From Bacteroidota bacterium (GTDB lineage: Bacteria > Bacteroidota > Bacteroidia > Bacteroidales > Dysgonomonadaceae), in contig JAEZZZ010000064.1 in NCBI GenBank assembly GCA_023418255.1, positions 1-44,094 on the forward strand: 44,094 nt of DNA. Direction: 5' to 3'. A program made the translations under genes and the position numbers. The notes under the pieces are model-generated. The model saw only the letters and a list, made by a program, of their open reading frames with translations. It was not told the origin of the DNA and ran no database searches. This document shows, piece by piece, positions 17,355-25,561 of this stretch (position 1 is its first letter; every line of letters begins with the position of its first letter).

Positions 17355-17401
17355 GAAGCCATATTTTGAGAAAGCCTCTACATGAGGCGTATGGCGGCTT
17401 C
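17355..17401 (+). other. Nested hairpin between ftsQ and ftsA
   Basis: GAAGCC (17355-17360) can pair with GGCTTC (17396-17401). Inside it, GCCTC (17374-17378) pairs with GAGGC (17384-17388) around a five-base loop. No T-run follows directly, so it is not a typical terminator. It may be a folded leader or mRNA-processing element upstream of ftsA, or chance. Confidence 0.35.
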
Positions 17402-17473
17402 ATGGAAAAAAATAAATAAAACAATTACATGGTTGTTTGAAAATCAACAACCATTCAACGATACATAAAAGAT

Positions 17474-18808
17474 ATGTCACAAACAGGATTTATAGTAGCC
17501 ATTGATTTAGGAACTTCCAACATTGTCGGTGTGGTAGGACGAAAAAACGAGCACAACGTTATCTCAATTATGGCACATGCTGCCATTCCTTCGGGAAATG
17601 CCATCCGCAGAGGATTGGTTTACAACATCGAAGAAACCGGAGCGCAGGTGCTTCGGCTCAAAACAATCTTAGAAAACAAACTCAACAAAAAAATCGGCAA
17701 AGCCTATATTTCGATTGCCGGACAATCGCTGCACACTATCGAATACAGCGAGATGCGGCAATTGCGTGGCGCGGAAATCGTTACGGAAGAACTCATCAGC
17801 CGCCTGCGCAAAGCAACCGAAAAATATCGTCCTGAGCTAAAACGGTGTTATGCTATTGCAGATGTAGAATATCTGTTGGACGAAAAGCCTGAGAAAAATC
17901 CGGTAGGCATTACCTGTTCCGAAATTGAAGCCAATTATCAGTTGATTGTGGGACGTCCCAACCTGATATCGAACATCGAAAAAAGCGTGTGCGATAAAGC
18001 AAAATTGCAAGTGGCGGATTATGTCGTTGGACCATTGGCTTGCGCAAACATCGCACTCACCGAAGAAGATAAACAGTTGGGCTGTGTGTTCCTTGATTTT
18101 GGCGCGGGTACCACTACGATGTCTGTATACAAAGAGGGCATCTTGCGCCGTATGGTTGTAATACCTTTTGGCGGGAAAAATATAACACGCGATATTTGTG
18201 AACTCAGTTTTATTGAGTCAGAAGCCGAGCAGTATAAAATAAAATTTGGCAAGGCAAAATCACAAAAAGATGCACCGGCTCTTTCCTCGCCCTTTTCAAA
18301 AAAGAAAGATGTGGATATGGAAGAGTTGAATCATGTCATCATAATGAGGATGAATGAGTTGGTCGCAAATATCCATGAACAAATAAAACTTTCGGGCTAC
18401 GAAGACGAATTGCGGGCCGGAATTATTATCACAGGGGGAGCTTCGCAGTTGACCAATTTGCCACACTATTTATCCGAAAAACTTAAGATGGAGGTAAAAA
18501 AGGTTTCGGCACAAAATAAATATATAAACAACGCGGCGGAAATCGTTTCCGATCCTGCCTACACACAAGTATTGGGCGTGTTGCTTGCAGGAGATAACGA
18601 TTGCGAAGAAGTCGTTGTCGAATCATATGAAGAAAAGTTTGAGATAAAAGAAGAATCGGATAAAAAACACTCTCGAAGCATATTTGGAGGAAAAGGAAAT
18701 AGAGGCACGCGCCGCACTAAAAGCGAAACTAAAACCGGCGGAGGTTTTGGAAAAGGGCTTTTCGATAAATTTGATAAATTCTTTTCCGAAGAAGAGGACG
18801 ACGAATAA
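17474..18808 (+). CDS. ftsA: Cell division protein FtsA
   Basis: A 444-residue actin-like ATPase that tethers FtsZ to the membrane and recruits later divisome proteins. The phosphate-1 motif is IAIDLGTSNI-like near residue 9 (AIDLGTSNIVGVVG). The SHS2/1C region follows, with FLDFGAGTTTMSVY as phosphate-2 and IIITGGASQLTNLP as the adenosine motif. The C-terminus is a glycine-rich, basic linker followed by an amphipathic segment (GLFDKFDKFFSEEEDDE) fitting the membrane-targeting helix. The gene sits 159 bases after ftsQ and 20 bases before ftsZ. Confidence 0.96.
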   Translation: MSQTGFIVAIDLGTSNIVGVVGRKNEHNVISIMAHAAIPSGNAIRRGLVYNIEETGAQVLRLKTILENKLNKKIGKAYISIAGQSLHTIEYSEMRQLRGAEIVTEELISRLRKATEKYRPELKRCYAIADVEYLLDEKPEKNPVGITCSEIEANYQLIVGRPNLISNIEKSVCDKAKLQVADYVVGPLACANIALTEEDKQLGCVFLDFGAGTTTMSVYKEGILRRMVVIPFGGKNITRDICELSFIESEAEQYKIKFGKAKSQKDAPALSSPFSKKKDVDMEELNHVIIMRMNELVANIHEQIKLSGYEDELRAGIIITGGASQLTNLPHYLSEKLKMEVKKVSAQNKYINNAAEIVSDPAYTQVLGVLLAGDNDCEEVVVESYEEKFEIKEESDKKHSRSIFGGKGNRGTRRTKSETKTGGGFGKGLFDKFDKFFSEEEDDE

Positions 18809-18828
18809 ATATATATGAGGAGCAAAAA

Positions 18829-20109
18829 ATGGAAGATGAATTATTAGACTATCAGTTTGAAAATCATACAGAAGCTATCATTAAAGTGATAGGTGTGGGC
18901 GGTGGCGGAAGCAATGCCGTTAATCACATGTTTCGCGAAGGAATTCGCGATGTGTCATTTGCGCTGTGCAATACCGACAATCAGGCTCTAAAAGGCTCAC
19001 CGGTACCCATAAAAATTCAGTTGGGTGAGCAAATAACCAACGGTTTAGGTGCGGGCAATCGTCCGGAAGTCGCTCGCAAAGCTGCCGAAGAGAGTGTGGA
19101 TATCATACGAGATCTGCTGAGCGATGGTACCCGAATGGTATTTATTACTGCCGGAATGGGCGGTGGAACCGGAACCGGTGCTGCACCCGTTGTGGCGCGT
19201 ATCGCCAAGGAAATGGATATTTTAACCGTGGGAATCGTTACCGTTCCATTCATATTTGAAGGCGAACCAAAGATTTTGCAAGCATTGAAAGGCGTGGAAG
19301 AAATGGCAAAAAATGTGGACGCCCTCTTGGTAATTAATAACGAGCGATTGCGTGAGATTTATCAAGACCTTACCATTGCCAATGCCTTTGCCAGAGCCGA
19401 TGATACATTAGCCACGTCTGCAAAAAGTATTGCCGAGATAATCACTATTCATGGATATGTGAATCTTGACTTTGCCGATGTAAACACCACATTAAAAGAT
19501 GGTGGTGTCGCTATCATGGGACGTGGCTATGGCAAAGGAGAGAATCGTGTAAACGATGCCATCAAAGATGCATTGCACTCGCCACTTCTCAACAACAACG
19601 ATGTGTACAATGCGAAAAAAATATTGATAAATCTATCCTTTGGTGACGAAAAACCTCTTATGATGGAAGAGATGAACGCGTTGCATGATTTTATGTCGAA
19701 GTTTAGCAAAGAGATTGAAGTTATTTGGGGAAGCGCCGAGGAAGAAGACTTGAAAGATGAAGTGAAAGTAACGCTGTTGGCTACCGGATTTTCCATTCAG
19801 AACGTTCCGGGCATTGCCGAGCAGGTGCAAGCCATTCAAACAGAGGAGGATGAAAAGAAGAAAAAGGAAAAAGAGAAAGAGAATAAAGAAAACAAGGAAC
19901 TCATTGAAAAATATTATGGCAAAGAGGGATTGAAAACACTCTCATCCATTAACTATCGAGTGGAGCCTTTTGTACTTTCCTTGGAAGAGATGGATGATGA
20001 TAAACTATTGGAAAACTTAGAGAAAATTCCTGTTTTCAAGAGAGGAAGTGATTTTGATCCGCGTAATTATCAGTATCATGGCAGTGCGCCCACTTCTTTG
20101 TTCGATTAA
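18829..20109 (+). CDS. ftsZ: Cell division protein FtsZ
   Basis: A 426-residue tubulin-like GTPase that forms the Z ring. It contains IGVGGGGSNAVNHM (21-34), the GTP signature GGGTGTG (111-117), and NADDTL-like RADDTLATSAK with LDFADVNTTLKDGG. The globular domain ends near residue 330. A strongly charged Lys/Glu linker follows at about 338-360 and then a tail ending RGSDFDPRNYQYHGSAPTSLFD. The extreme C-terminal peptide that binds FtsA is therefore not the proteobacterial DIPxFL type. The start is supported by GAGGAGC-like purines ahead of ATG. Confidence 0.97.
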   Translation: MEDELLDYQFENHTEAIIKVIGVGGGGSNAVNHMFREGIRDVSFALCNTDNQALKGSPVPIKIQLGEQITNGLGAGNRPEVARKAAEESVDIIRDLLSDGTRMVFITAGMGGGTGTGAAPVVARIAKEMDILTVGIVTVPFIFEGEPKILQALKGVEEMAKNVDALLVINNERLREIYQDLTIANAFARADDTLATSAKSIAEIITIHGYVNLDFADVNTTLKDGGVAIMGRGYGKGENRVNDAIKDALHSPLLNNNDVYNAKKILINLSFGDEKPLMMEEMNALHDFMSKFSKEIEVIWGSAEEEDLKDEVKVTLLATGFSIQNVPGIAEQVQAIQTEEDEKKKKEKEKENKENKELIEKYYGKEGLKTLSSINYRVEPFVLSLEEMDDDKLLENLEKIPVFKRGSDFDPRNYQYHGSAPTSLFD

Positions 20110-20274
20110 GTCGATGCAGATGCCTCATGCAGGATAATTACCGGTGGGGTTGTGGTTCTGTGTCTCTTCTTGGACCGACCACGAGGAATAAATAATAAAT
20201 ATGATAAGAAAACAGAAATAGCCTCATTAGAGTCTCTTTTTCATGGCTTTAAGAGGACTTTAAATAAAAAATAT

Positions 20275-20724
20275 ATGGAATTGTTTGAAACAATAAATAG
20301 TGAAATAAAAAAAGCGATGCTTGCCAAAGACAAAGTGCGCCTTGAAGCATTGCGCGGGATTAAAAAGGAGTTTCTTGAAGCCAAAACGGCAAAAGGAGCT
20401 GCTGATGTGCTTAGTGAACAAACGGCAATATCTATTTTGCAAAAAATGGTAAAGCAGCGCAAAGATAGCACGCAGATATACACTTCGCAAGGACGCGATG
20501 ATTTGGCTGAAAATGAAACAGCGCAAGTGATGGTTATTCAAGAGTTTTTGCCTGCGCAACTCTCTGTTGAAGAGGTTCAAAATCACGTAAAAAAAATAAT
20601 TACCGACCTCGGAGCAACCTCCATGAAAGACATGGGAAAGGTGATGGCGACAGCAACCAAACAACTTGCAGGACAAGCCGAAGGCAGCGTTATTTCACAA
20701 ATTGTGAGAAAATTGCTGACATGA
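20275..20724 (+). CDS. GatB/YqeY domain protein
   Basis: A 149-residue protein of the YqeY family, related to the C-terminal tRNA-recognition domain of GatB. It has the helical N-terminal part with IKKAMLAKDKVRLEALRGIKKEF, then ISILQKMVKQRKDSTQIY and FLPAQLS, and ends with the KDMGKVMATATKQLAGQAEGS segment typical of the family. Its exact role is not established; a link with amidated tRNA has been proposed from the domain. The frame extends upstream to 20152, but ATG at 20275 gives the normal family start and length. It follows ftsZ in the same direction after 165 bases. Confidence 0.93.
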   Translation: MELFETINSEIKKAMLAKDKVRLEALRGIKKEFLEAKTAKGAADVLSEQTAISILQKMVKQRKDSTQIYTSQGRDDLAENETAQVMVIQEFLPAQLSVEEVQNHVKKIITDLGATSMKDMGKVMATATKQLAGQAEGSVISQIVRKLLT

Positions 20725-20758
20725 TAGAGCATTAGCTTTTATGATTCTATACTAGTGA

Positions 20759-20842
20759 ATGAGTGACCCAAATAAATCCGGACAGGCAATCAAAGTCCTG
20801 CTTGTTTTGGCGGGACTCGTCGCCATGTCTTTTTTATTTTAA
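20759..20842 (+). CDS. Candidate mini-protein, 27 residues, one hydrophobic segment
   Basis: An ATG frame beginning MSDPNKSGQAIKVLLV and ending AMSFLF. The first 12 residues are polar/basic and the last 15 are hydrophobic, as in a tiny membrane anchor. Its TAA overlaps the ATG of the next mini-ORF (TAATG), an arrangement that allows coupled translation. No Shine-Dalgarno is evident. It lies 34 bases after the yqeY-like gene. No family is recognised and chance cannot be excluded. Confidence 0.4.
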   Translation: MSDPNKSGQAIKVLLVLAGLVAMSFLF

Positions 20843-20949
20843 TGGACCACCTTAGAGAAACCGGTTTTTTTGACTCAAGGGGAATGACGATTTTTTATGT
20901 CGTTGGTTCCATTATTCTAATATATCTTCTGCTGCGAGGAAAAAGGTAG
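20842..20949 (+). CDS. Candidate mini-protein, 35 residues, one transmembrane segment and basic tail
   Basis: An ATG frame beginning MDHLRETGFFDSRGM, followed by a clean transmembrane stretch (TIFYVVGSIILIYLLL) and a basic end RGKR. This is the layout of a small bitopic membrane protein with its C-terminus inside. Its ATG overlaps the previous stop by one base. The two frames might alternatively be a single two-helix gene broken by a frameshift. Function unknown. Confidence 0.42.
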   Translation: MDHLRETGFFDSRGMTIFYVVGSIILIYLLLRGKR

Positions 20950-21219
20950 TTTATCCTGCGAATTGAAAATGTTATAAACTATCCTGTTCTAAAATAAGTT
21001 GATACCAAATACAGAATATGCACATGATATAACTTCCCGGCTTTTGCTGACGATAAATGTCGATATGGCTTACGAGCGAAACTTCGCGTTGCGATCAACT
21101 TCCCAACATTTCTTTAACCAACGATAATTTGCTACGATTGCTTTGTCGAAATAAGGTAACCATCATTACATCGTTCAACTAAAATTTTAGCATATATATG
21201 CCAAACGCTTTTTTTGTGT
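20950..21219. other. Gene-poor stretch upstream of tsaD, possible decayed sequence
   Basis: No credible gene. On the minus strand one frame runs from about 21170 down to 20950 with a single in-frame stop. It encodes fragments such as HIDIYRQQKPGSYIMC and IWYQLILEQDSL that I cannot assign. This could be a decayed ORF or an intergenic repeat. No RNA gene is recognised. Confidence 0.3.
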
Positions 21220-21227
21220 TATCTTTG
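21220..21227 (+). promoter_or_regulatory. tsaD promoter -7 box (TATCTTTG)
   Basis: Exact TAnnTTTG match 20 bases before the tsaD ATG. The -33 element is not obvious. It suggests tsaD starts its own transcription unit, separate from the division cluster. Confidence 0.55.
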
Positions 21228-21247
21228 TAACTTCAAAATAAAGAAAA

Positions 21248-22264
21248 ATGATTACAATTCTCGGCATAGAATCATCGTGTGACGACACGTCGGCTGCCAT
21301 CATACGCGATGGCGTAATCTGTTCAAATATGATTGCCAACCAAGCCATACACGAAAAATATGGCGGCGTAGTTCCCGAGTTGGCGTCGCGCGCGCATCAA
21401 CAAAATATTATTCCCGTGGTGCATGAAGCACTCGATCAAGCCAATGTGCGCAAGGAAGATTTATCCGCCGTAGCTTTCACGCGCGGTCCGGGATTATTGG
21501 GGTCGTTGTTGGTCGGCACATCGTTTGCCAAAGGATTTGCGTCGGCCCTCAACGTTCCGTTGATTGAAGTCAATCATTTGCAGGCACACGTGTTGGCACA
21601 TTTTATCAAAGAAGATGCCAATGACACCAATCAACCGTCTTTTCCGTTTTTGTGCCTTTTGGTATCAGGCGGAAACTCGCAGATTGTGCTCGTGAAATCG
21701 TACAGCGATATGGAAATCATCGGACAAACGATTGACGATGCTGCCGGCGAAGCGTTCGACAAATGCGCCAAAGTGATGGGATTAGGGTATCCCGGTGGTC
21801 CGATTGTGGACAAATTGGCAAAACAAGGCAACGCGGAGCGTTTTGCATTCAGCAAACCGAACGTGACGGGTTACGATTACAGTTTCAGTGGATTGAAAAC
21901 ATCGTTTCTCTATTTTTTGCGCCACGCGCTGAAAGAGGATGCCGATTTTATCGAACACCACAAAGAAGATTTGTGTGCCTCATTGCAAAAAACCATCATC
22001 GAAATTTTGATGAATAAACTCTATAGAGCTGCCAATGATTTGAATATAAGTGAGGTGGCGGTAGCTGGAGGCGTGTCCGCGAATTCCGGATTGCGTCAAG
22101 CGTTCGAGGATTATAGCCGTAAATACGGCTGGAAAATTCATATTCCTAAATTTTCTTACACAACGGACAATGCCGCCATGATTGCCATCACCGGATATTT
22201 TAAATATTTGGATGGTGCGTTTTGCGGTCACGAAGTGGCGCCGTATGCGAGAGTATCCATTTAA
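21248..22264 (+). CDS. tsaD: tRNA N6-adenosine threonylcarbamoyltransferase
   Basis: A 338-residue Kae1/Gcp family enzyme that transfers threonylcarbamoyl to A37 of ANN-decoding tRNAs, with TsaB and TsaE. It begins ILGIESSCDDTSAAI, has the iron-binding HxxxH (H110, H114 in VNHLQAHVLAHF), the SGGNSQIVLV nucleotide motif, DDAAGEAFDKCAKVMGLGYPGGP, and the C-terminal YTTDNAAMIA containing the third metal ligand. Length and motifs are complete. A TATCTTTG box stands just upstream. Confidence 0.97.
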   Translation: MITILGIESSCDDTSAAIIRDGVICSNMIANQAIHEKYGGVVPELASRAHQQNIIPVVHEALDQANVRKEDLSAVAFTRGPGLLGSLLVGTSFAKGFASALNVPLIEVNHLQAHVLAHFIKEDANDTNQPSFPFLCLLVSGGNSQIVLVKSYSDMEIIGQTIDDAAGEAFDKCAKVMGLGYPGGPIVDKLAKQGNAERFAFSKPNVTGYDYSFSGLKTSFLYFLRHALKEDADFIEHHKEDLCASLQKTIIEILMNKLYRAANDLNISEVAVAGGVSANSGLRQAFEDYSRKYGWKIHIPKFSYTTDNAAMIAITGYFKYLDGAFCGHEVAPYARVSI

Positions 22265-22297
22265 TTGAAAATGATAAAAGATTGAGTGTGTCTTGTA

Positions 22298-22387
22298 TAG
22301 ATCTTCACGATGTTCAGCATGACAATGTGTGGTTCGTTTTCACGCTTAATTTGTCATTCCGAATTCTATATCGTGGAGAGGAACGTA
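22298..22387. repeat. Imperfect inverted-repeat intergenic element between tsaD and glnS
   Basis: The left arm (22298-22325, containing TTCAGCATGACAA) read on the minus strand begins TTGTCATGCTGAAC and continues with ATCGTGAAGATCTA. The right arm (22351-22387) begins TTGTCATTCCGAAT and continues with ATCGTGGAGAGGAAC. The arms are thus related inverted copies separated by about 25 bases. Sequences starting GTCATGCTGAAC or GTCATTCCGAAC recur in intergenic regions of many Bacteroidota genomes (recalled). Only this one copy is seen here. Confidence 0.5.
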
Positions 22388-22451
22388 TAAAACAGTAATT
22401 TCAATAATGTTAAAACGAATAACGAAAATAAAATAAACAAGCAATAACACT

Positions 22452-24128
22452 ATGGAGGAAAACAAGAAAAGCCTCAATTTTATCGAGCAAATCGTTGAGA
22501 ACGATTTAAAAGAAGGTAAAAACGACGGACGCATACAAACGCGTTTTCCGCCCGAGCCAAACGGCTACTTACACATCGGACACGCCAAAGCAATTTGTCT
22601 TGATTTCGGCATTGCCCAGCAATACAACGGCGTGTGCAACCTTCGGTTTGATGACACCAACCCCGTGAAAGAAGACGTAGAGTATATCGATTCCATTATG
22701 GAAGATATTCGGTGGTTAGGTTTCCGATGGGAAAACGTCTATTACGCGTCCGACTATTTCCAACAACTGTGGGAATTTGCCATTCAATTAATTCGTGAAG
22801 GCAAAGCCTACGTGGACGAACAATCCGCCGAAGAGATTGCCAAACAAAAAGGCACGCCCACAGTTCCCGGCACGGAAAGCCCGTATCGCAATCGCCCCGT
22901 AGAAGAATCGTTGGCACTATTTGAAAAAATGAATAGCGGCGAAATTCCCGAAGGGAAAATGGTGCTTCGCGCCAAAATAGACATGGCGGCATCCAATATG
23001 CATTTTCGCGACCCAATCATTTATCGCGTGATTCATATTCCACATCACCGCACAGGAACAACGTGGAAAGCCTTCCCGATGTACGATTTCGCACACGGAC
23101 AATCCGACTATTTCGAAGGCGTCACCCATTCACTTTGCACACTCGAATTTGTAGTGCATCGTCCGCTTTATGATTGGTTTATCGACCAACTTGCCGACAG
23201 CGAATATCGACCGCGACAGTATGAATTTAATCGTCTGAACATGACCTACACCATGATGAGCAAGCGTAAACTGTTGCAGCTCGTGCAAGAAAAATTGGTT
23301 TCCGGTTGGGACGACCCACGCATGCCCACCCTTTGCGGCTTGCGCCGAAGAGGATATACACCCGAATCCATTCGCAATTTTGTAAATAAAATCGGATATA
23401 CCAAATACGATGGCATGATTGATGTGTCCCTTCTGGAACATAGCGTGCGCGAGGATTTAAATAAAAAAGCCATTCGCATATCCGGCGTTATCGACCCCAT
23501 CAAACTGGTGCTAACAAACTATCCCGAAGCAAAAACCGAAGAAATGGATGCCGTCAATAATCCCGAAGACGAAAGCATGGGAACACGCAAAGTGAAATTC
23601 TCACGCGAACTGTGGATTGAACGCGATGATTTTATGGAAGATGCACCGCGAAAATATTTTCGTTTAACCCCTGGCAACGAAACGCGCCTGAAAAATGCCT
23701 ACATCGTCAAATGCACAGGGTGCAAAAAAGATGAAAACGGCAACGTAGTAGAAGTCTATGCCGAATATGACCCGCAGACAAAAAGCGGCATGCCCGAATC
23801 CAATCGCAAGGTGAAAGGTACGATTCACTGGGTATCGGCAGCCCATGCCATCGATGCCGAAGTACGCTTGTATGACCGCTTGTTCATGGTCGAAGATCCG
23901 GCAGGCGAAAAAGAGAAAGATTTTCGCGAACTGCTCAATCCCGGATCACTCGTTGTGAAGCAAAATTGCAAAGTGGAAGAATATGTGGCAGATGCCAAAC
24001 CGATGGACAGTTTCCAATTTCAACGAATTGGATATTTCAATGTGGATAAAGATTCCACTACCGAACACCTTGTGTTCAACCGCACCACGCCGCTCAGAGA
24101 TTCGTGGAGCAAGCAAAAAGGAAAATAA
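22452..24128 (+). CDS. glnS: Glutaminyl-tRNA synthetase
   Basis: A 558-residue class I aminoacyl-tRNA synthetase that charges tRNA-Gln directly. It shows the GlnRS/GluRS signature PPEPNGYLHIGHAK (33-46, containing HIGH) and the second signature MSKRK (269-273). The acceptor-binding region has WDDPRMPTLCGLRRRGYTPESIRNF, typical of GlnRS rather than GluRS. The C-terminal anticodon-binding beta-barrels (about 350-550) are complete. The TPR gene starts five bases after its stop, so the two are co-transcribed. Confidence 0.97.
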   Translation: MEENKKSLNFIEQIVENDLKEGKNDGRIQTRFPPEPNGYLHIGHAKAICLDFGIAQQYNGVCNLRFDDTNPVKEDVEYIDSIMEDIRWLGFRWENVYYASDYFQQLWEFAIQLIREGKAYVDEQSAEEIAKQKGTPTVPGTESPYRNRPVEESLALFEKMNSGEIPEGKMVLRAKIDMAASNMHFRDPIIYRVIHIPHHRTGTTWKAFPMYDFAHGQSDYFEGVTHSLCTLEFVVHRPLYDWFIDQLADSEYRPRQYEFNRLNMTYTMMSKRKLLQLVQEKLVSGWDDPRMPTLCGLRRRGYTPESIRNFVNKIGYTKYDGMIDVSLLEHSVREDLNKKAIRISGVIDPIKLVLTNYPEAKTEEMDAVNNPEDESMGTRKVKFSRELWIERDDFMEDAPRKYFRLTPGNETRLKNAYIVKCTGCKKDENGNVVEVYAEYDPQTKSGMPESNRKVKGTIHWVSAAHAIDAEVRLYDRLFMVEDPAGEKEKDFRELLNPGSLVVKQNCKVEEYVADAKPMDSFQFQRIGYFNVDKDSTTEHLVFNRTTPLRDSWSKQKGK

Positions 24129-24133
24129 AAATA

Positions 24134-25561
24134 ATGGAAGACGAAATCGACATCAATGCTCTGTTAAACAAATATGAACAAGCACTCGCCGACGACAAAA
24201 AAATATATTTTGACGCCGACGAGTTTGCCACCTTGGCAGAATATTTTGGCGAGATGGATAATATAGTGCGAGCAAAGCTCTTGATCGACGAAGGATTGCA
24301 CATGCATCCATCCAATATCAAGCTGGTGATAATGAAGGCTAAAATATTGATTTGGGAGGAGGAGTACGAACAAGCCTACTGGATTGTTGAGCCCATTCCG
24401 GATGAAGAAGAATTGGAGGTAACTTTGCTCAAAGTGGAATGCCTTCTGAATATGAATCGGATAGATGAGGCGGAAATGCTTGTTGCGCTTGTGACGAATA
24501 ACGATTTATTCATAGAAGAATTCCATTTTCTTGTCACCGAAGTGGGCTTTTTATTCAACGATGTGGATGAGTACGAAAAAGCAATATTTTATTTAGAAAA
24601 AGGCCTTGCCATCGAACCGGACGACATACATGTGCTGATGGATTTATCTTATGCTTACGAGATGTTGGACAATTTTGACAAAGCCATTGAGTCCAACAAT
24701 CGATTGTTGGATGCTGACCCATACTCTTTTGACAGTTGGATTAATCTCGGACGTCTATATTCTGTCAACAAGCAGTACGACAAAGCACTGGATGCCCTTG
24801 ATTTTGCGTTGACGATACGTGAAAACGACCTGCCAACGCTCAAAATGAAAGCGTTGACGCTCTATCTTAACGACAACATCGAAGCCGGAGTGCAGCTGTT
24901 TAAAGATTGTATGGAGCTGGCACCCGACGATGAGTCGTTTTACGACTCGTTGCTGGATGCTTATCGCATAACGGAAGATTACGAAGCTATGGAAGAACTT
25001 ATCGATAAAAAGGAGGCGCGATTTGGCTCGGAAGGAATTCTTATGCAGCGTGTGCGAATGTATATTTATCGGGAAGAGATGGAGCGGGCGGTTGCTCTTT
25101 TCGAACAAATTCCTTACGAAGAAACAGAGTCCATGGAATATTTTATGCTCGAAGGTGAGCTCGCGTTTGGTTTGGGCGACATGAAACGATCCGAAGCGGC
25201 ATATCTCAAAGCGGCACTTATTGAGCCCGACACCGAAGAGGTGCTTGATCGATTGGCGCTGGTGAGTGTGGCGCAAGATAAGTTTGAAAAAGCGGCACAC
25301 TATTTGGAGCATTTGTTGGAGCTCACGCCGGACTATCCAAATGCCAAGGCGCGTTTGGCATTTATCCGTTTTGAGATTGGCACAAAAGAGCCATTCAATC
25401 AGGTGATGGAGAGATTTTCCGATGACGAGTTGCGCGATTTACTCCAATTCCTCACCGATGAAGATTTGGGAAAACTAAAAACATACGACAGAGAAAAAGT
25501 GCTGGCACTTTTGAATGAAGCACGTGAAAATCGTATCTTCTTTAAAAATTTAAAATATTGA
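24134..25561 (+). CDS. Tetratricopeptide-repeat protein
   Basis: A 475-residue acidic, cytoplasmic-looking protein with no signal peptide. Most of it (about 35-430) is consecutive TPR-type helical pairs, for example EKAIFYLEKGLAIEPDDIHVLMDLSYAYEMLDNFDKAIESNNRLLDADPYSFDSW and later repeats with ALIEPDTEEVL and LELTPDYPNAKARLA-like segments. TPRs mediate protein interaction; no partner can be named. The start at 24134 excludes ten codons that overlap glnS. Its TGA shares one base with the ATG of the DedA gene, so coupling is likely. Confidence 0.88.
   Translation: MEDEIDINALLNKYEQALADDKKIYFDADEFATLAEYFGEMDNIVRAKLLIDEGLHMHPSNIKLVIMKAKILIWEEEYEQAYWIVEPIPDEEELEVTLLKVECLLNMNRIDEAEMLVALVTNNDLFIEEFHFLVTEVGFLFNDVDEYEKAIFYLEKGLAIEPDDIHVLMDLSYAYEMLDNFDKAIESNNRLLDADPYSFDSWINLGRLYSVNKQYDKALDALDFALTIRENDLPTLKMKALTLYLNDNIEAGVQLFKDCMELAPDDESFYDSLLDAYRITEDYEAMEELIDKKEARFGSEGILMQRVRMYIYREEMERAVALFEQIPYEETESMEYFMLEGELAFGLGDMKRSEAAYLKAALIEPDTEEVLDRLALVSVAQDKFEKAAHYLEHLLELTPDYPNAKARLAFIRFEIGTKEPFNQVMERFSDDELRDLLQFLTDEDLGKLKTYDREKVLALLNEARENRIFFKNLKY

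Noticed and set aside
17311..17385. GTG-initiated 24-codon frame overlapping the ftsQ stop
   Set aside because: Too short, no membrane or domain character, and no initiation signal; its end lies in the nested hairpin.
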